From positions 100,260 through 164,259 of the forward strand of contig CBFHQM010000004.1 in assembly GCA_965657965.1 (NCBI GenBank): DNA of 64,000 nucleotides, given 5' to 3'. Each line of letters opens with the position of its first letter. The stretch's first letter is position 1. This DNA comes from UBA8752 sp965657965 (GTDB lineage Bacteria; Bacteroidota; Bacteroidia; Flavobacteriales_D; Sanyastnellaceae). The position numbers and the translations under genes were made by a program. The notes beneath the pieces are model-generated. The model did not search any database. It was not told the origin of the DNA and was given only the letters and a program-made list of their open reading frames with translations. Below are positions 44,331-53,214 of this stretch, piece after piece.

Positions 44331-47300
44331 TCAAGCATCTTCTTGAATCTGCCAACCTTCGGTCAGAAGCGCCTCCGCCTTCTTGTACTTCAACTCCTGA
44401 ACCTCATTGCCTCTCCGAATCGTGACAAGGTCATTGCGGCCATATTTCTTCTCGCTGCGGATGGGCTGCATGGGCTTTGGGGGCGGAGGCACACCGGGAA
44501 CGCCTGCGCCACCTCCTACTCCAGGGCGACCCTGCGCTCCAGCCTGAGCACGTGCGGCGGCAATGCGTTGCTCGTTGAGGTTTTGGACCCCCTGCTTGGA
44601 CGTNNNNNNNNNNNNNNNNNNNNNAGGACGCGCAGAAGGCGCCCGACGGACCTGATCCGGCTGGCTAGGCAACTGGCACTTGAGCAAGAAGCTCGCCACG
44701 TCTTGGTTCATCTTGCGCACCATGTGCTTGAAAAGCTCATAGGACTCAAACTTGTAAATCAGCAGAGGGTCCTTTTGCTCAAAACGCGCGTGCTGCACAT
44801 TGGAGCGCAAATCGTCCATGTTGCGCAAGTGCTCCTTCCAGAGTTGATCCAAAACACCCAAGACCACCGACTTCTCGAGCTCGTCAACCAAGGTGGTTCC
44901 CGAAGAGTCGACCGCTTCTTGAATGTTGGTTAGCACCTGCATGTTGCGCCGTCCGTCCGTGAAAGGAACCGCAATGTTGACGAACTGGTTGGAATCATCT
45001 TCCAAAACCCGCTGGATCACGGGCGTCGCATGGGTCGCCAATGAAGCCATGCGCTGGTGATAGTGCTTTTCTGCAGTTTGATGCAGCGACTGCGACTGGG
45101 CCTCGGGAGCGCCCGTTCCAAAGTCATTGGAAGAGAATGGCGGGTCAACACCCAACTCCGCCAAACTGCGAATGCGAAGACCTTCATAATCCTTGGAGGC
45201 CAAGAACTCGGTGATGAGCGCATCGGACAACTCATAGAACATGCCCGAGATGTCAAACTTCAAACGCTCCCCATGGAGGGCGTTTCGCCTTCTGCGGTAA
45301 ATGACCTCCCGCTGGCTGTTCATGACGTCATCGTACTCCAGCAAGCGCTTTCGAATGCCGAAGTTGTTCTCTTCCACTTTCCGCTGCGCGCGCTCAATGG
45401 ATTTTGTGATCATGGAGTGCTGAATGACCTCGCCATCCTTGTGGCCGAGACGGTCCATCATTTTGGACACCCGCTCACTTTGGAAGAGGCGCATCAAATC
45501 GTCTTCCAATGACACATAAAACTGACTGCTTCCTGGGTCACCTTGACGGCCCGAACGGCCTCTCAACTGCCGGTCAACACGTCGGCTGTCGTGACGCTCT
45601 GTGCCAATGATGGCCAAGCCCCCCGATGCTTTCACCGCATCGCTCAATTTGATGTCCGTGCCTCGACCGGCCATGTTGGTGGCGATGGTCACTGCTCCGG
45701 GCTGTCCCGCCTTGGCCACCACTTCCGCTTCTGCCTGGTGACGCTTCGCGTTGAGCACTTGGTGCTCAATCTTTCGAATGTCGAGCATCCGGCTCAACAA
45801 CTCACTGACCTCGACCGTTGTGGTGCCCACCAGCACTGGCCGGCCGGCATCGCGCAACTTTACCACATCATCGATCACCGCATTGAACTTCTCCCGCTTG
45901 GTCTTATAGACCATGTCGTCGTCGTCGTTCCGCTGGATGGGACGGTTGGTGGGAATGCTCATGACATCCAACTCATAGATGTCCCACAGCTCTTGTGCTT
46001 CTGTTTCCGCTGTACCGGTCATGCCCGAAAGCTTGTGGTACATGCGGAAGTAGTTCTGGAGCGTGATGGTCGCATAGGTTTGTGTCGCAGCCTCGATGCG
46101 CACACCCTCCTTGGCCTCGATGGCTTGGTGCAAGCCATCTGAATACCTCCGGCCTTCCATGATTCTGCCGGTCTGCTCGTCCACGATCTTGACCTTGTTG
46201 TCCATGACCACGTAATCGATGTCTTTTTCGAACAACGCGTAGGACTTCAAGAGCTGGTTCATGGTGTGGAGACGGGCGGACTTCACCCCTTGTTCGCGGA
46301 ACAATTCCTCCCGCTTTTCCTGCTTCACGGCGTCTGAATCCGCAGAAGCGTCAATCTCCACCAAGGTGCCCGGTACATCGGGCATGGTAAAGAAATGGTC
46401 GTCCTCCATGTTGGCCGTCAACGTCGCGATGCCCAATTCCGTGAGCTCCACTTGATTCTGCTTTTCATCGATCACGAAGAAGAGCTCCTCGTCCGCCTCC
46501 GGCATCATCCGTTTGTTGTCCTGCAGGTAAAAACCCTCCGTCTTGAGCATTTGCTGACGAATGCCTTCCTCGCTCAAAAACTTGATGAGCGACTTGGTTT
46601 TGGGAAGGCCACGATAGGCGCGGAACAAAGACAAGCCCCCTGTACGGGTCGTCTCCTTGTCCGAACTTCCATCGCCCAATTTTTTCTTGGCATCCGTGAT
46701 GAAGCCATTGACTGCTTGCTTCTGCTTTTGAACCAACTGAACCACTTTGGGTCGCAACTGCTCAAATTCATGCTCGTCTCCCTTGGGTGTGGGGCCAGAG
46801 ATGATCAACGGAGTCCTTGCCTCGTCAATCAACACGCTGTCGACCTCGTCTACAATGGCATAATGGTGCTTTTGCTGAACCAATTGGTCCGTGCGCATGG
46901 CCATGTTGTCTCGGAGGTAGTCAAAACCAAACTCGTTGTTGGTTCCATAAACCACGTCGCATCGGTAAGCTTCACGACGGGCTTCTGAATTGGGCTGGTG
47001 CTTGTCGATGCAATCCACCGTCAAACCATGAAATTGGAAAATCGGCCCCATCCATTCCGAGTCTCTTCTGGCGAGATAATCGTTGACCGTGACCAAATGC
47101 ACTCCGCGTCCGGTCAAGGCATTCAAAAACACCGGCAATGTGGCCACCAGCGTCTTGCCCTCTCCAGTTTGCATCTCCGCGACTTTGCCGCGGTGCAGAG
47201 CCACACCGCCAATCAATTGGACATCGTAATGGACCATGTTCCATTCGACTTCAGACCCTGCTGCATTCCACGTCCGGGCCCAAAACGCTCGGTCGCCTTC

Positions 47301-47768
47301 CACACGCACAAAATCACGACTGGCTGCGAGGTCCCGGTCCATTTCCGATGCGGAAACGTCAATGTCTTCAACCGCCGAAAACCGCTTTGCCGTCTCTTTG
47401 AGCAAGGCAAAACCTTCGGGCAAGACCTCCTCCAAGACCTCCTCCAGCTTCTCGTCTATTTCCTTACTCAGTCCATCGACTTGATCATAAATCACCTCTT
47501 TGGCCTCAAAGGGCATGGAGGGGTTGGTGGTCACCTGCGCCTTCAGCTGCTCAGATTCAGTCACCAAATCTTGAACATGGGCCAAGATCCGACGCTTTAA
47601 GTCTGCACTGCGCTCACGTAAACCGTCGGCCGTCAAAGCGGCCATCTCAGACTCGTGCGATTTGATGGCTTCAATTGCAGGCTCGATGGCCTGAACATCT
47701 GAGGCCGCCTTGTCGCCAACCAGGCGCTTCACGAGTTTATTAAAAGCTCCAATCATGGGGTTCTTCAT
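44331..47768 (-). CDS. secA: Preprotein translocase ATPase SecA
   Basis: A 1145-residue ATPase. Walker A is AEMQTGEGKTLVATLP. The DEAD-like box is IVDEVDSVLIDEARTPL and motif VI is RIGT-type ERHDSRRVDRQLRGRSGRQG. It drives proteins through SecYEG. It is longer than E. coli SecA (about 900) because of Bacteroidota-type insertions around residues 330-430. A 21-base N run (44604-44624) lies in the C-terminal linker, which then ends KKAEALLTEGWQIQEDA. No Cys-rich zinc-binding tail (CxCxSGxxxHxC) is visible. A good promoter lies at 47819-47845. Confidence 0.97.
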   Translation of the reverse strand: MKNPMIGAFNKLVKRLVGDKAASDVQAIEPAIEAIKSHESEMAALTADGLRERSADLKRRILAHVQDLVTESEQLKAQVTTNPSMPFEAKEVIYDQVDGLSKEIDEKLEEVLEEVLPEGFALLKETAKRFSAVEDIDVSASEMDRDLAASRDFVRVEGDRAFWARTWNAAGSEVEWNMVHYDVQLIGGVALHRGKVAEMQTGEGKTLVATLPVFLNALTGRGVHLVTVNDYLARRDSEWMGPIFQFHGLTVDCIDKHQPNSEARREAYRCDVVYGTNNEFGFDYLRDNMAMRTDQLVQQKHHYAIVDEVDSVLIDEARTPLIISGPTPKGDEHEFEQLRPKVVQLVQKQKQAVNGFITDAKKKLGDGSSDKETTRTGGLSLFRAYRGLPKTKSLIKFLSEEGIRQQMLKTEGFYLQDNKRMMPEADEELFFVIDEKQNQVELTELGIATLTANMEDDHFFTMPDVPGTLVEIDASADSDAVKQEKREELFREQGVKSARLHTMNQLLKSYALFEKDIDYVVMDNKVKIVDEQTGRIMEGRRYSDGLHQAIEAKEGVRIEAATQTYATITLQNYFRMYHKLSGMTGTAETEAQELWDIYELDVMSIPTNRPIQRNDDDDMVYKTKREKFNAVIDDVVKLRDAGRPVLVGTTTVEVSELLSRMLDIRKIEHQVLNAKRHQAEAEVVAKAGQPGAVTIATNMAGRGTDIKLSDAVKASGGLAIIGTERHDSRRVDRQLRGRSGRQGDPGSSQFYVSLEDDLMRLFQSERVSKMMDRLGHKDGEVIQHSMITKSIERAQRKVEENNFGIRKRLLEYDDVMNSQREVIYRRRRNALHGERLKFDISGMFYELSDALITEFLASKDYEGLRIRSLAELGVDPPFSSNDFGTGAPEAQSQSLHQTAEKHYHQRMASLATHATPVIQRVLEDDSNQFVNIAVPFTDGRRNMQVLTNIQEAVDSSGTTLVDELEKSVVLGVLDQLWKEHLRNMDDLRSNVQHARFEQKDPLLIYKFESYELFKHMVRKMNQDVASFLLKCQLPSQPDQVRRAPSARPXXXXXXXTSKQGVQNLNEQRIAAARAQAGAQGRPGVGGGAGVPGVPPPPKPMQPIRSEKKYGRNDLVTIRRGNEVQELKYKKAEALLTEGWQIQEDA
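44604..44624. other. Assembly gap (21 N) inside secA
   Basis: Run of N in the low-complexity C-terminal linker of SecA. Frame is maintained. Confidence 0.98.
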
Positions 47769-47818
47769 CTTCCCTCAAGGCCGTACAAAAAATTTGGATG
47801 GCCCTGCAAGGGTGTGGA

Positions 47819-47845
47819 CAAAATTAAGGGTGAACAGCACGTCAA
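47819..47845 (-). promoter_or_regulatory. Candidate secA promoter
   Basis: Minus strand TAATTTTG at 47819-47826 is an exact TAnnTTTG, 50 bases upstream of the ATG. The TTG at 47843-47845 is 16 bases upstream, shorter than the usual 19-23. Confidence 0.45.
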
Positions 47846-48003
47846 TCCTTCCCAAAGGATGCAACAGAACGATTGAGTTTTCAGGCCCAAGCGCACCGTC
47901 ATTATGGACAAATCACCCATGTCTCCATCCACACCACCTGCGACCCTATGAACAAATCAAGTTGCTCTAAATCAGTAGTTTAAGTTAAGTTTTTAAGGCC
48001 GTG

Positions 48004-48034
48004 TTGACAAAAGAACCGCCCTGTTCATCCTTTG
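48004..48034 (+). promoter_or_regulatory. Candidate nrdB promoter
   Basis: TTG at 48004-48006, a 20-base spacer, and ATCCTTTG at 48027-48034 (two mismatches to TAnnTTTG). About 100 bases upstream of the nrdB ATG. Confidence 0.3.
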
Positions 48035-48133
48035 CGATTGCCAATCCAAGAAGCCCTGCGCAGATTTGAGGTTCCTCCAATTGTGCGCTTTGGACCTTCA
48101 TTCAAAGCCTCAAAAACCCACATCGCAAGCATC

Positions 48134-49222
48134 ATGAACGACGAGCAAACCGGCACTCCCCAAGACGCAAACGAACAATTGACCGCAGCTGCACCCGCAG
48201 GTGAACAGATGGCCATTGATGCTGTGCTTCCAGAAAACACCACTGTTTCTGAACCCATTTTGGAGGACAACCCCAATCGCTTTGTCCTGTTCCCCATCGA
48301 GCACGACGACATCTGGAATTTCTACAAGAAGTCAGAAGCCAGCTTTTGGACAGCCGAAGAAATTGATCTCGCTGCCGACCTTGTGGATTGGAGCGAAAAG
48401 CTGAACGACAACGAGCGCTACTTCATCAAGCACATCCTGGCCTTCTTTGCAGCTTCCGATGGCATCGTGAATGAAAACCTAGCCGAGAATTTTGTTGCAG
48501 AAGTGCAATACACCGAAGCCAAGTTCTTCTACGGGTTCCAAATCATGATGGAAAACATCCACTCGGAGACCTACTCCCTGTTGATCGACACCTACATCAA
48601 GGACAAAGAGGAAAAGAACCACTTGTTTAACGCGATTGAAACCCTCGATTGCGTCAAAAAGAAAGCGGACTGGGCTCTTCAATGGATTGACAACGGCAGT
48701 TTTGCCGAGCGCATTGTCGCTTTTGCAGCCGTTGAAGGCATCTTCTTTAGCGGAAGTTTTTGCTCCATTTTCTGGCTCAAGAAGCGCGGCCTCATGCCCG
48801 GATTGAGCTTCTCGAACGAATTGATTTCTCGTGACGAAGGCATGCACTGCGATTTCGCCTGCTTGCTCTACACACGTCACCTGGTCAACAAACTGCCCAA
48901 ATCCAAGATTGAAAAAATCATCAAGGACGCAGTGGCCATCGAGAAAGAGTTTGTCTGCGACGCTCTTCCCGTTCGCCTCATCGGAATGAACTCCGATTTG
49001 ATGAGCCAGTACATCGAATTCGTAGCTGACCGCCTTTTGGCCGAGTTGGGCAACGATAAGATTTACAACACAACGAACCCATTCGACTTTATGGAGATGA
49101 TTTCCCTTCAAGGAAAAACGAACTTCTTCGAAAAGCGCGTAGCCGAGTACCAAAAGGCTGGAGTCAACAAAACCGGGGACGATCAAGGTGCCAAAGGGTT
49201 TACCCTCGACGCCGACTTCTGA
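48134..49222 (+). CDS. nrdB: Ribonucleotide reductase small (beta) subunit, class I
   Basis: A 362-residue beta subunit beginning at ATG 48134. Metal and radical residues fit class Ia: Asp in FWTAEEIDLAADLVDW, Glu/His in ENIHSETY with the radical Tyr four residues after His, and EGMHCDFA further on. The C-terminus ends FTLDADF, the tail that docks onto NrdA. A 55-residue low-complexity N-terminal extension precedes the conserved NRFVLFPI start. An in-frame TTG at 48032 lies in the promoter region and is unlikely. nrdA follows after 226 bases. Confidence 0.95.
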   Translation: MNDEQTGTPQDANEQLTAAAPAGEQMAIDAVLPENTTVSEPILEDNPNRFVLFPIEHDDIWNFYKKSEASFWTAEEIDLAADLVDWSEKLNDNERYFIKHILAFFAASDGIVNENLAENFVAEVQYTEAKFFYGFQIMMENIHSETYSLLIDTYIKDKEEKNHLFNAIETLDCVKKKADWALQWIDNGSFAERIVAFAAVEGIFFSGSFCSIFWLKKRGLMPGLSFSNELISRDEGMHCDFACLLYTRHLVNKLPKSKIEKIIKDAVAIEKEFVCDALPVRLIGMNSDLMSQYIEFVADRLLAELGNDKIYNTTNPFDFMEMISLQGKTNFFEKRVAEYQKAGVNKTGDDQGAKGFTLDADF

Positions 49223-49410
49223 TATCCACGGGGGGATGGTTCAAAACTGTCTCCTCCCGTTGTCTCTATTCCGTCTGAATTCTTCCCATATTGAAACAGG
49301 CGGAAGTGGAACACGACTCTGACCTCAGCGTCGAATTCCACACCGAACAAAAGAACTGCTTGAACCAAAATCCGTCGGGGGTCCTTGTCCCCTCGAACTA
49401 CGAATCATCA

Positions 49411-49425
49411 CCTTCATATTGAAGG
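49411..49425. promoter_or_regulatory. Palindrome CCTTCATATTGAAGG upstream of nrdA
   Basis: A perfect 6-base inverted repeat around TAT, 24 bases before the nrdA ATG. Its CATATTGAA core recurs at 49287-49295 in the same gap. It may be an operator or a short hairpin; unproven. Confidence 0.3.
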
Positions 49426-49448
49426 TCAAAGACTGCTGATTACACCAT

Positions 49449-51839
49449 ATGTATGTCGTCAAACGGGATGGACGCCGCGAACAGGTCCAATTCGACAAAA
49501 TCACCGCCAGGGTGAAGAAGCTTTGTTACGGACTCCATGCCAACGTGGATCCCGTTTCAGTTGCCATGCGTGTCATCGAGGGTGTTTATGATGGTGTAAC
49601 CACCTCTGAGCTCGACAACCTTGCCGCCGAAGTCGCAGCAACCAACGCCGTTAACCACCCTGACTACGCTCAACTCGCATCGAGAATTGCGGTATCCAAC
49701 CTTCACAAAACGACCAAAAAGTCGTTCACTGAGGTCATGCAGGAACTGCACACCTATCGCGATCCCGTGACCGACGAGCCCGCCTCTTTGGTCGCCGATG
49801 ATGTGATGGAAATCATCGATGCCAACGCCGAAGCGTTGGACTCAGCCATCATTTATGACCGCGATTTCAGCTACGACTACTTCGGGTTCAAAACGCTCGA
49901 ACGCTCCTACCTACTGAAGGTCGACGGCAAAGTCGCAGAGCGTCCACAGCAAATGCTCATGCGGGTTTCTGTGGGCATTCACAAAGACGACGTCGACAGC
50001 GCCATCAAAACGTACAACATGATGTCCGAGGGCTGGTTTACCCACGCCACTCCGACCTTGTTCAACGCCGGCACACCGAAGCCACAAATGTCGAGCTGCT
50101 TCCTCCTCACCATGCAAGAGGACAGCATTAGCGGCATCTACGACACCCTCCAGCAGTGCGCCAAAATCTCGCAAAATGCAGGCGGAATTGGTTTGGCCAT
50201 TCACGACGTTCGGGCCACAGGCTCCTACATCCGTGGCACCAACGGAACGTCCAACGGCATCGTGCCGATGCTCCGTGTTTTCAACGACACAGCGCGCTAT
50301 GTAGACCAAGGCGGCGGCAAGAGAAAAGGCTCATTTGCCATTTACATTGAACCATGGCACGCCGATGTGTTTGACTTCCTCGACCTGAAAAAGAACCACG
50401 GAAAGGAAGAGCAGCGTGCGCGCGACCTCTTCTACGCATTGTGGGTGCCCGACCTCTTTATGAAGCGGGTTGAGTCAGATGGCGATTGGACTTTGATGTG
50501 TCCCAATGAGTGCCCAGGACTGTCCGACACGTGGGGCGACGAGTTTGAAGCGTTGTACGAGAAGTACGAAGCTGAAGGCAAAGGCCGCAAAACCATCAAG
50601 GCTCAGGAACTCTGGTTCAAAGTGGTGGAAAGCCAGATTGAAACCGGTGTCCCTTACATGTTGTACAAGGATGCCGCCAACGGAAAGTCCAACCAACAGA
50701 ATTTGGGCACCATCCGTTCGTCCAACTTGTGCACCGAGATCATGGAGTACACTTCCAAGGACGAAGTGGCAGTGTGCAACTTGGCCTCTGTAGCGTTGCC
50801 CAAGTTTGTCACTGAGGATGGCGCGTTCGATCACGATAAGTTGTTTGAAGTCACCTATCAGGTAACACGCAACCTCAACCGTGTCATCGACCGCAACTAT
50901 TATCCCATCATCGAAGCGCGGAATTCCAACATGCGTCACCGTCCTGTGGGACTGGGTGTCCAAGGGTTGGCCGACGCGTTCATTTTGATGCGTTACCCAT
51001 TTGATTCGGACGAAGCCAAGCAACTCAATAAGGACATCTTCGAGACCATCTACTATGCCGCCTGCTGCGCGTCAAAGGACATGGCCATCGATGAAGGCCC
51101 CTATGAGACGTTCGAAGGTTCCCCCGCTTCCAAGGGCGAACTGCAATTCGACATGTGGGGCGTTACACCAAGCGATCGCTGGGAATGGGACATTCTCAAG
51201 GAGGAGATCAAGGAGAAGGGCATGCGCAACAGCCTGCTTGTTGCTCCGATGCCGACGGCTTCCACCGCCCAAATTCTCGGAAACAACGAGTGTTTCGAGC
51301 CCTACACCTCCAACATCTACACCCGCCGTACTCTGAGCGGAGAGTTCATCATCGTCAATAAGCACCTTTTGCGCGACTTGACCCGTCTCGGACTTTGGGA
51401 CGAAACGATGAAGAATCAACTCATTGCAGCCAACGGTTCCATTCAGTCCATCCCCAACATTCCCGAGAACCTCAAACTTCTCTATCGCACGTCGTGGGAG
51501 ATTTCACAACGTGCAATCTTGGACATGGCCGCCGACCGTGGTGCCTTCATTTGTCAGTCTCAGTCACTCAACGTGTTCATGGAAAATGCCAGTGCACCGA
51601 AGTTGACTTCCATGCACTTTCACGCTTGGCGTTCCGGTCTGAAAACAGGCATGTATTACCTGAGAACGAAGGCCGCTACCGACGCGATCAAGTTCACAGT
51701 AGACAAGAAATACAAGGATCAACCTGTGGAAGCTGAAGTCGTTCAGGAGGTCAAAGACGTGGCCGAAATGAGCCATGAAGAGCAAGTCGCGGCCTGCTCT
51801 ATCGACAACGGTCCAGACTGCGAAATGTGCAGTGGCTGA
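49449..51839 (+). CDS. nrdA: Ribonucleotide reductase large (alpha) subunit, class I
   Basis: A 796-residue alpha subunit. The N-terminal ATP-cone (residues 1-95) starts MYVVKRDGRREQVQFDKI. Active-site cysteines are in KPQMSSCFLLTMQED, SNLCTEI and AVCNLASVALP, with PTASTAQILGNNECFEPY and the radical-transfer TyrTyr in GLKTGMYYLRT. The C-terminal redox pair is CEMC. It reduces NDPs to dNDPs with NrdB. The 226-base gap after nrdB holds the palindrome at 49411-49425, suggesting separate or shared regulation. A terminator follows. Confidence 0.97.
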   Translation: MYVVKRDGRREQVQFDKITARVKKLCYGLHANVDPVSVAMRVIEGVYDGVTTSELDNLAAEVAATNAVNHPDYAQLASRIAVSNLHKTTKKSFTEVMQELHTYRDPVTDEPASLVADDVMEIIDANAEALDSAIIYDRDFSYDYFGFKTLERSYLLKVDGKVAERPQQMLMRVSVGIHKDDVDSAIKTYNMMSEGWFTHATPTLFNAGTPKPQMSSCFLLTMQEDSISGIYDTLQQCAKISQNAGGIGLAIHDVRATGSYIRGTNGTSNGIVPMLRVFNDTARYVDQGGGKRKGSFAIYIEPWHADVFDFLDLKKNHGKEEQRARDLFYALWVPDLFMKRVESDGDWTLMCPNECPGLSDTWGDEFEALYEKYEAEGKGRKTIKAQELWFKVVESQIETGVPYMLYKDAANGKSNQQNLGTIRSSNLCTEIMEYTSKDEVAVCNLASVALPKFVTEDGAFDHDKLFEVTYQVTRNLNRVIDRNYYPIIEARNSNMRHRPVGLGVQGLADAFILMRYPFDSDEAKQLNKDIFETIYYAACCASKDMAIDEGPYETFEGSPASKGELQFDMWGVTPSDRWEWDILKEEIKEKGMRNSLLVAPMPTASTAQILGNNECFEPYTSNIYTRRTLSGEFIIVNKHLLRDLTRLGLWDETMKNQLIAANGSIQSIPNIPENLKLLYRTSWEISQRAILDMAADRGAFICQSQSLNVFMENASAPKLTSMHFHAWRSGLKTGMYYLRTKAATDAIKFTVDKKYKDQPVEAEVVQEVKDVAEMSHEEQVAACSIDNGPDCEMCSG

Positions 51840-51858
51840 TCAGATTCAACCCCAACTG

Positions 51859-51895
51859 AAAAAAGCGGTGCTCCATTGAGCGCCGCTTTTTTTTT
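51859..51895 (+). terminator. Intrinsic terminator after nrdA
   Basis: Stem GCGGTGCTC / GAGCGCCGC (nine pairs, one G-T) with a CATT loop at 51865-51886, followed by nine T residues. Six A residues precede the stem. Confidence 0.85.
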
Positions 51896-51903
51896 GCCCA
51901 TCG

Positions 51904-53211
51904 GTGACCTCATCCAAACCCAATGAAGCCCAAATCAGTTTTCGATTGCCTTGCCTGTACGACCTTTGCACCGCAGTGCAGACAGGACACCTCCATATCG
52001 TCAGCCTTCACCACCGAAATGCGCCCATTGAGCGCATCGGTCAATTGCATGTGCCCGAAGACCGTCAAGAAGGCTTCCTGAGCCAGCTCAAAACGAACCT
52101 CGGCCTGCAAGGCATCGCCTATCTGACCACCTGCAATCGGGTGGAGTTCATCATGGTAGACGACGCCTATTTCTGTATGGGTCGCCTTCAACAGCTGTTT
52201 CAGGCCTTTGATCCCAATGCTGACGACATGCGAGAGTTGATGTCCTCGGCCATGGTCCTCCACGGCGAAGATGCTGTCCGACACTTGCTTCGCGTTGGTG
52301 GTGGTTTGGAGTCTATGGTTCTTGGGGAGCGCGAAATCCTGACACAACTTCGGTTGTCCATGGAAAAGTCCCACGCCGGTGGAAAATCGCCGGGGACCAG
52401 CTGCGCATCACGGAGCGCATCGCTGTCGAAACTGCCAAACGCATTTTCACCGAGACCGACATTGCTCGGCGAAGCGTCTCTGTGAACGCGCTGGGCTGGA
52501 AAGCCTTCAAGGATTGGAACATCGCAACCAATGCGCCCATTTTGATGATTGGCGCGGGTCAAACCAATGCCAACATTGCCCGCTACTTGGCCAAGGATGG
52601 ATACAGCCAAGTGCGCGTTCTCAACCGCACGTCGGACAAAGCCGAAGCACTTGCGCAATCCAGGCAATGGTCTTGGGGCAACATGGACGCGCTGGACAGT
52701 GCCTTGCAACATGGTCCTGCTGCCATTTTCCTCTGCACCGGCAGTGACAATGCCATCTTAGACGCCCACGCCAAGGCACAACTGCCCGAAGGCAAAGCCC
52801 TTCGTGTATTGGACTTGAGTGTTCCCTCCGGTGTTCACGTGGACTTTAGAAAACAGAGACAACACCACTGTCGTTGGCATTGCGGAACTAAAACCACTCG
52901 CCGACAAAAATGCAGAAGGCCGAAGGGCCGCACTTGGCGATTGTCACCGCATCATCGAAGAGGGCATGGAGGACTTGTCCTCTCGCTTGCAACAGCGTCA
53001 AGTCGAGATCGCCCTTCGCGAATTGCCTGAATTGCTTGCCGCCGTGCGCAGTACGGCATTGGGCGAAGTGTTCTCGGATGAGTTGGCCCAACTCGATGAG
53101 GATTCCCGGGATTTGGTCGACCGCATTGTGACCTATCTCGAAAAAAAATACGTTTCGTTGCCCATGAAGCTCGCCAAAGAGGTTGTGATGGATCAATTGG
53201 ACAAGGCCTAA
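51904..53211 (+). CDS. hemA: Glutamyl-tRNA reductase, interrupted by two compensating one-base shifts
   Basis: The protein is recognisable across three reading frames. Frame one (51904-52386) has LHIVSLHHRNAP, the catalytic Cys in YLTTCNRVEF and GGGLESMVLGEREIL. A missing A in GGAAAATCGCC at about 52383 moves the read to a second frame, with GDQLRITERIAVETAKRIF and the NADPH-binding LMIGAGQTNANIARYL. An extra T in ACTTTAG at about 52845 restores the first frame, which ends LAKEVVMDQLDKA. Net change is zero, so the intact reading gives about 435 residues. The start is GTG at 51904. The gene reduces glutamyl-tRNA to glutamate-1-semialdehyde. Errors in homopolymers are the likely cause; a true pseudogene is the alternative. 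Confidence 0.85.
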
Positions 53212-53214
53212 TCC

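Larger units (their letters stand above)
47769..48133. promoter_or_regulatory. 365-base divergent intergenic region between secA and nrdB
   Basis: No gene of convincing length lies here. It holds a leftward TAATTTTG -7 box for secA (47819-47826), with a caa (TTG on the minus strand) at 47843-47845, 16 bases upstream, and a rightward TTG (48004-48006) with ATCCTTTG (48027-48034) 20 bases downstream for nrdB. AT-rich repeats TTAAGTTAAG occur near 47980. No NrdR-type palindromic pair could be identified by eye. Confidence 0.5.

Noticed and set aside
47980..48000. Short AT-rich direct repeats TTAAGTTAAG
   Set aside because: Too few copies and too short to support an origin or regulator site.
48032..48133. 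TTG start extending nrdB by 34 residues
   Set aside because: It would place the start inside the likely promoter, and the added residues are not conserved-looking; the ATG at 48134 is preferred.
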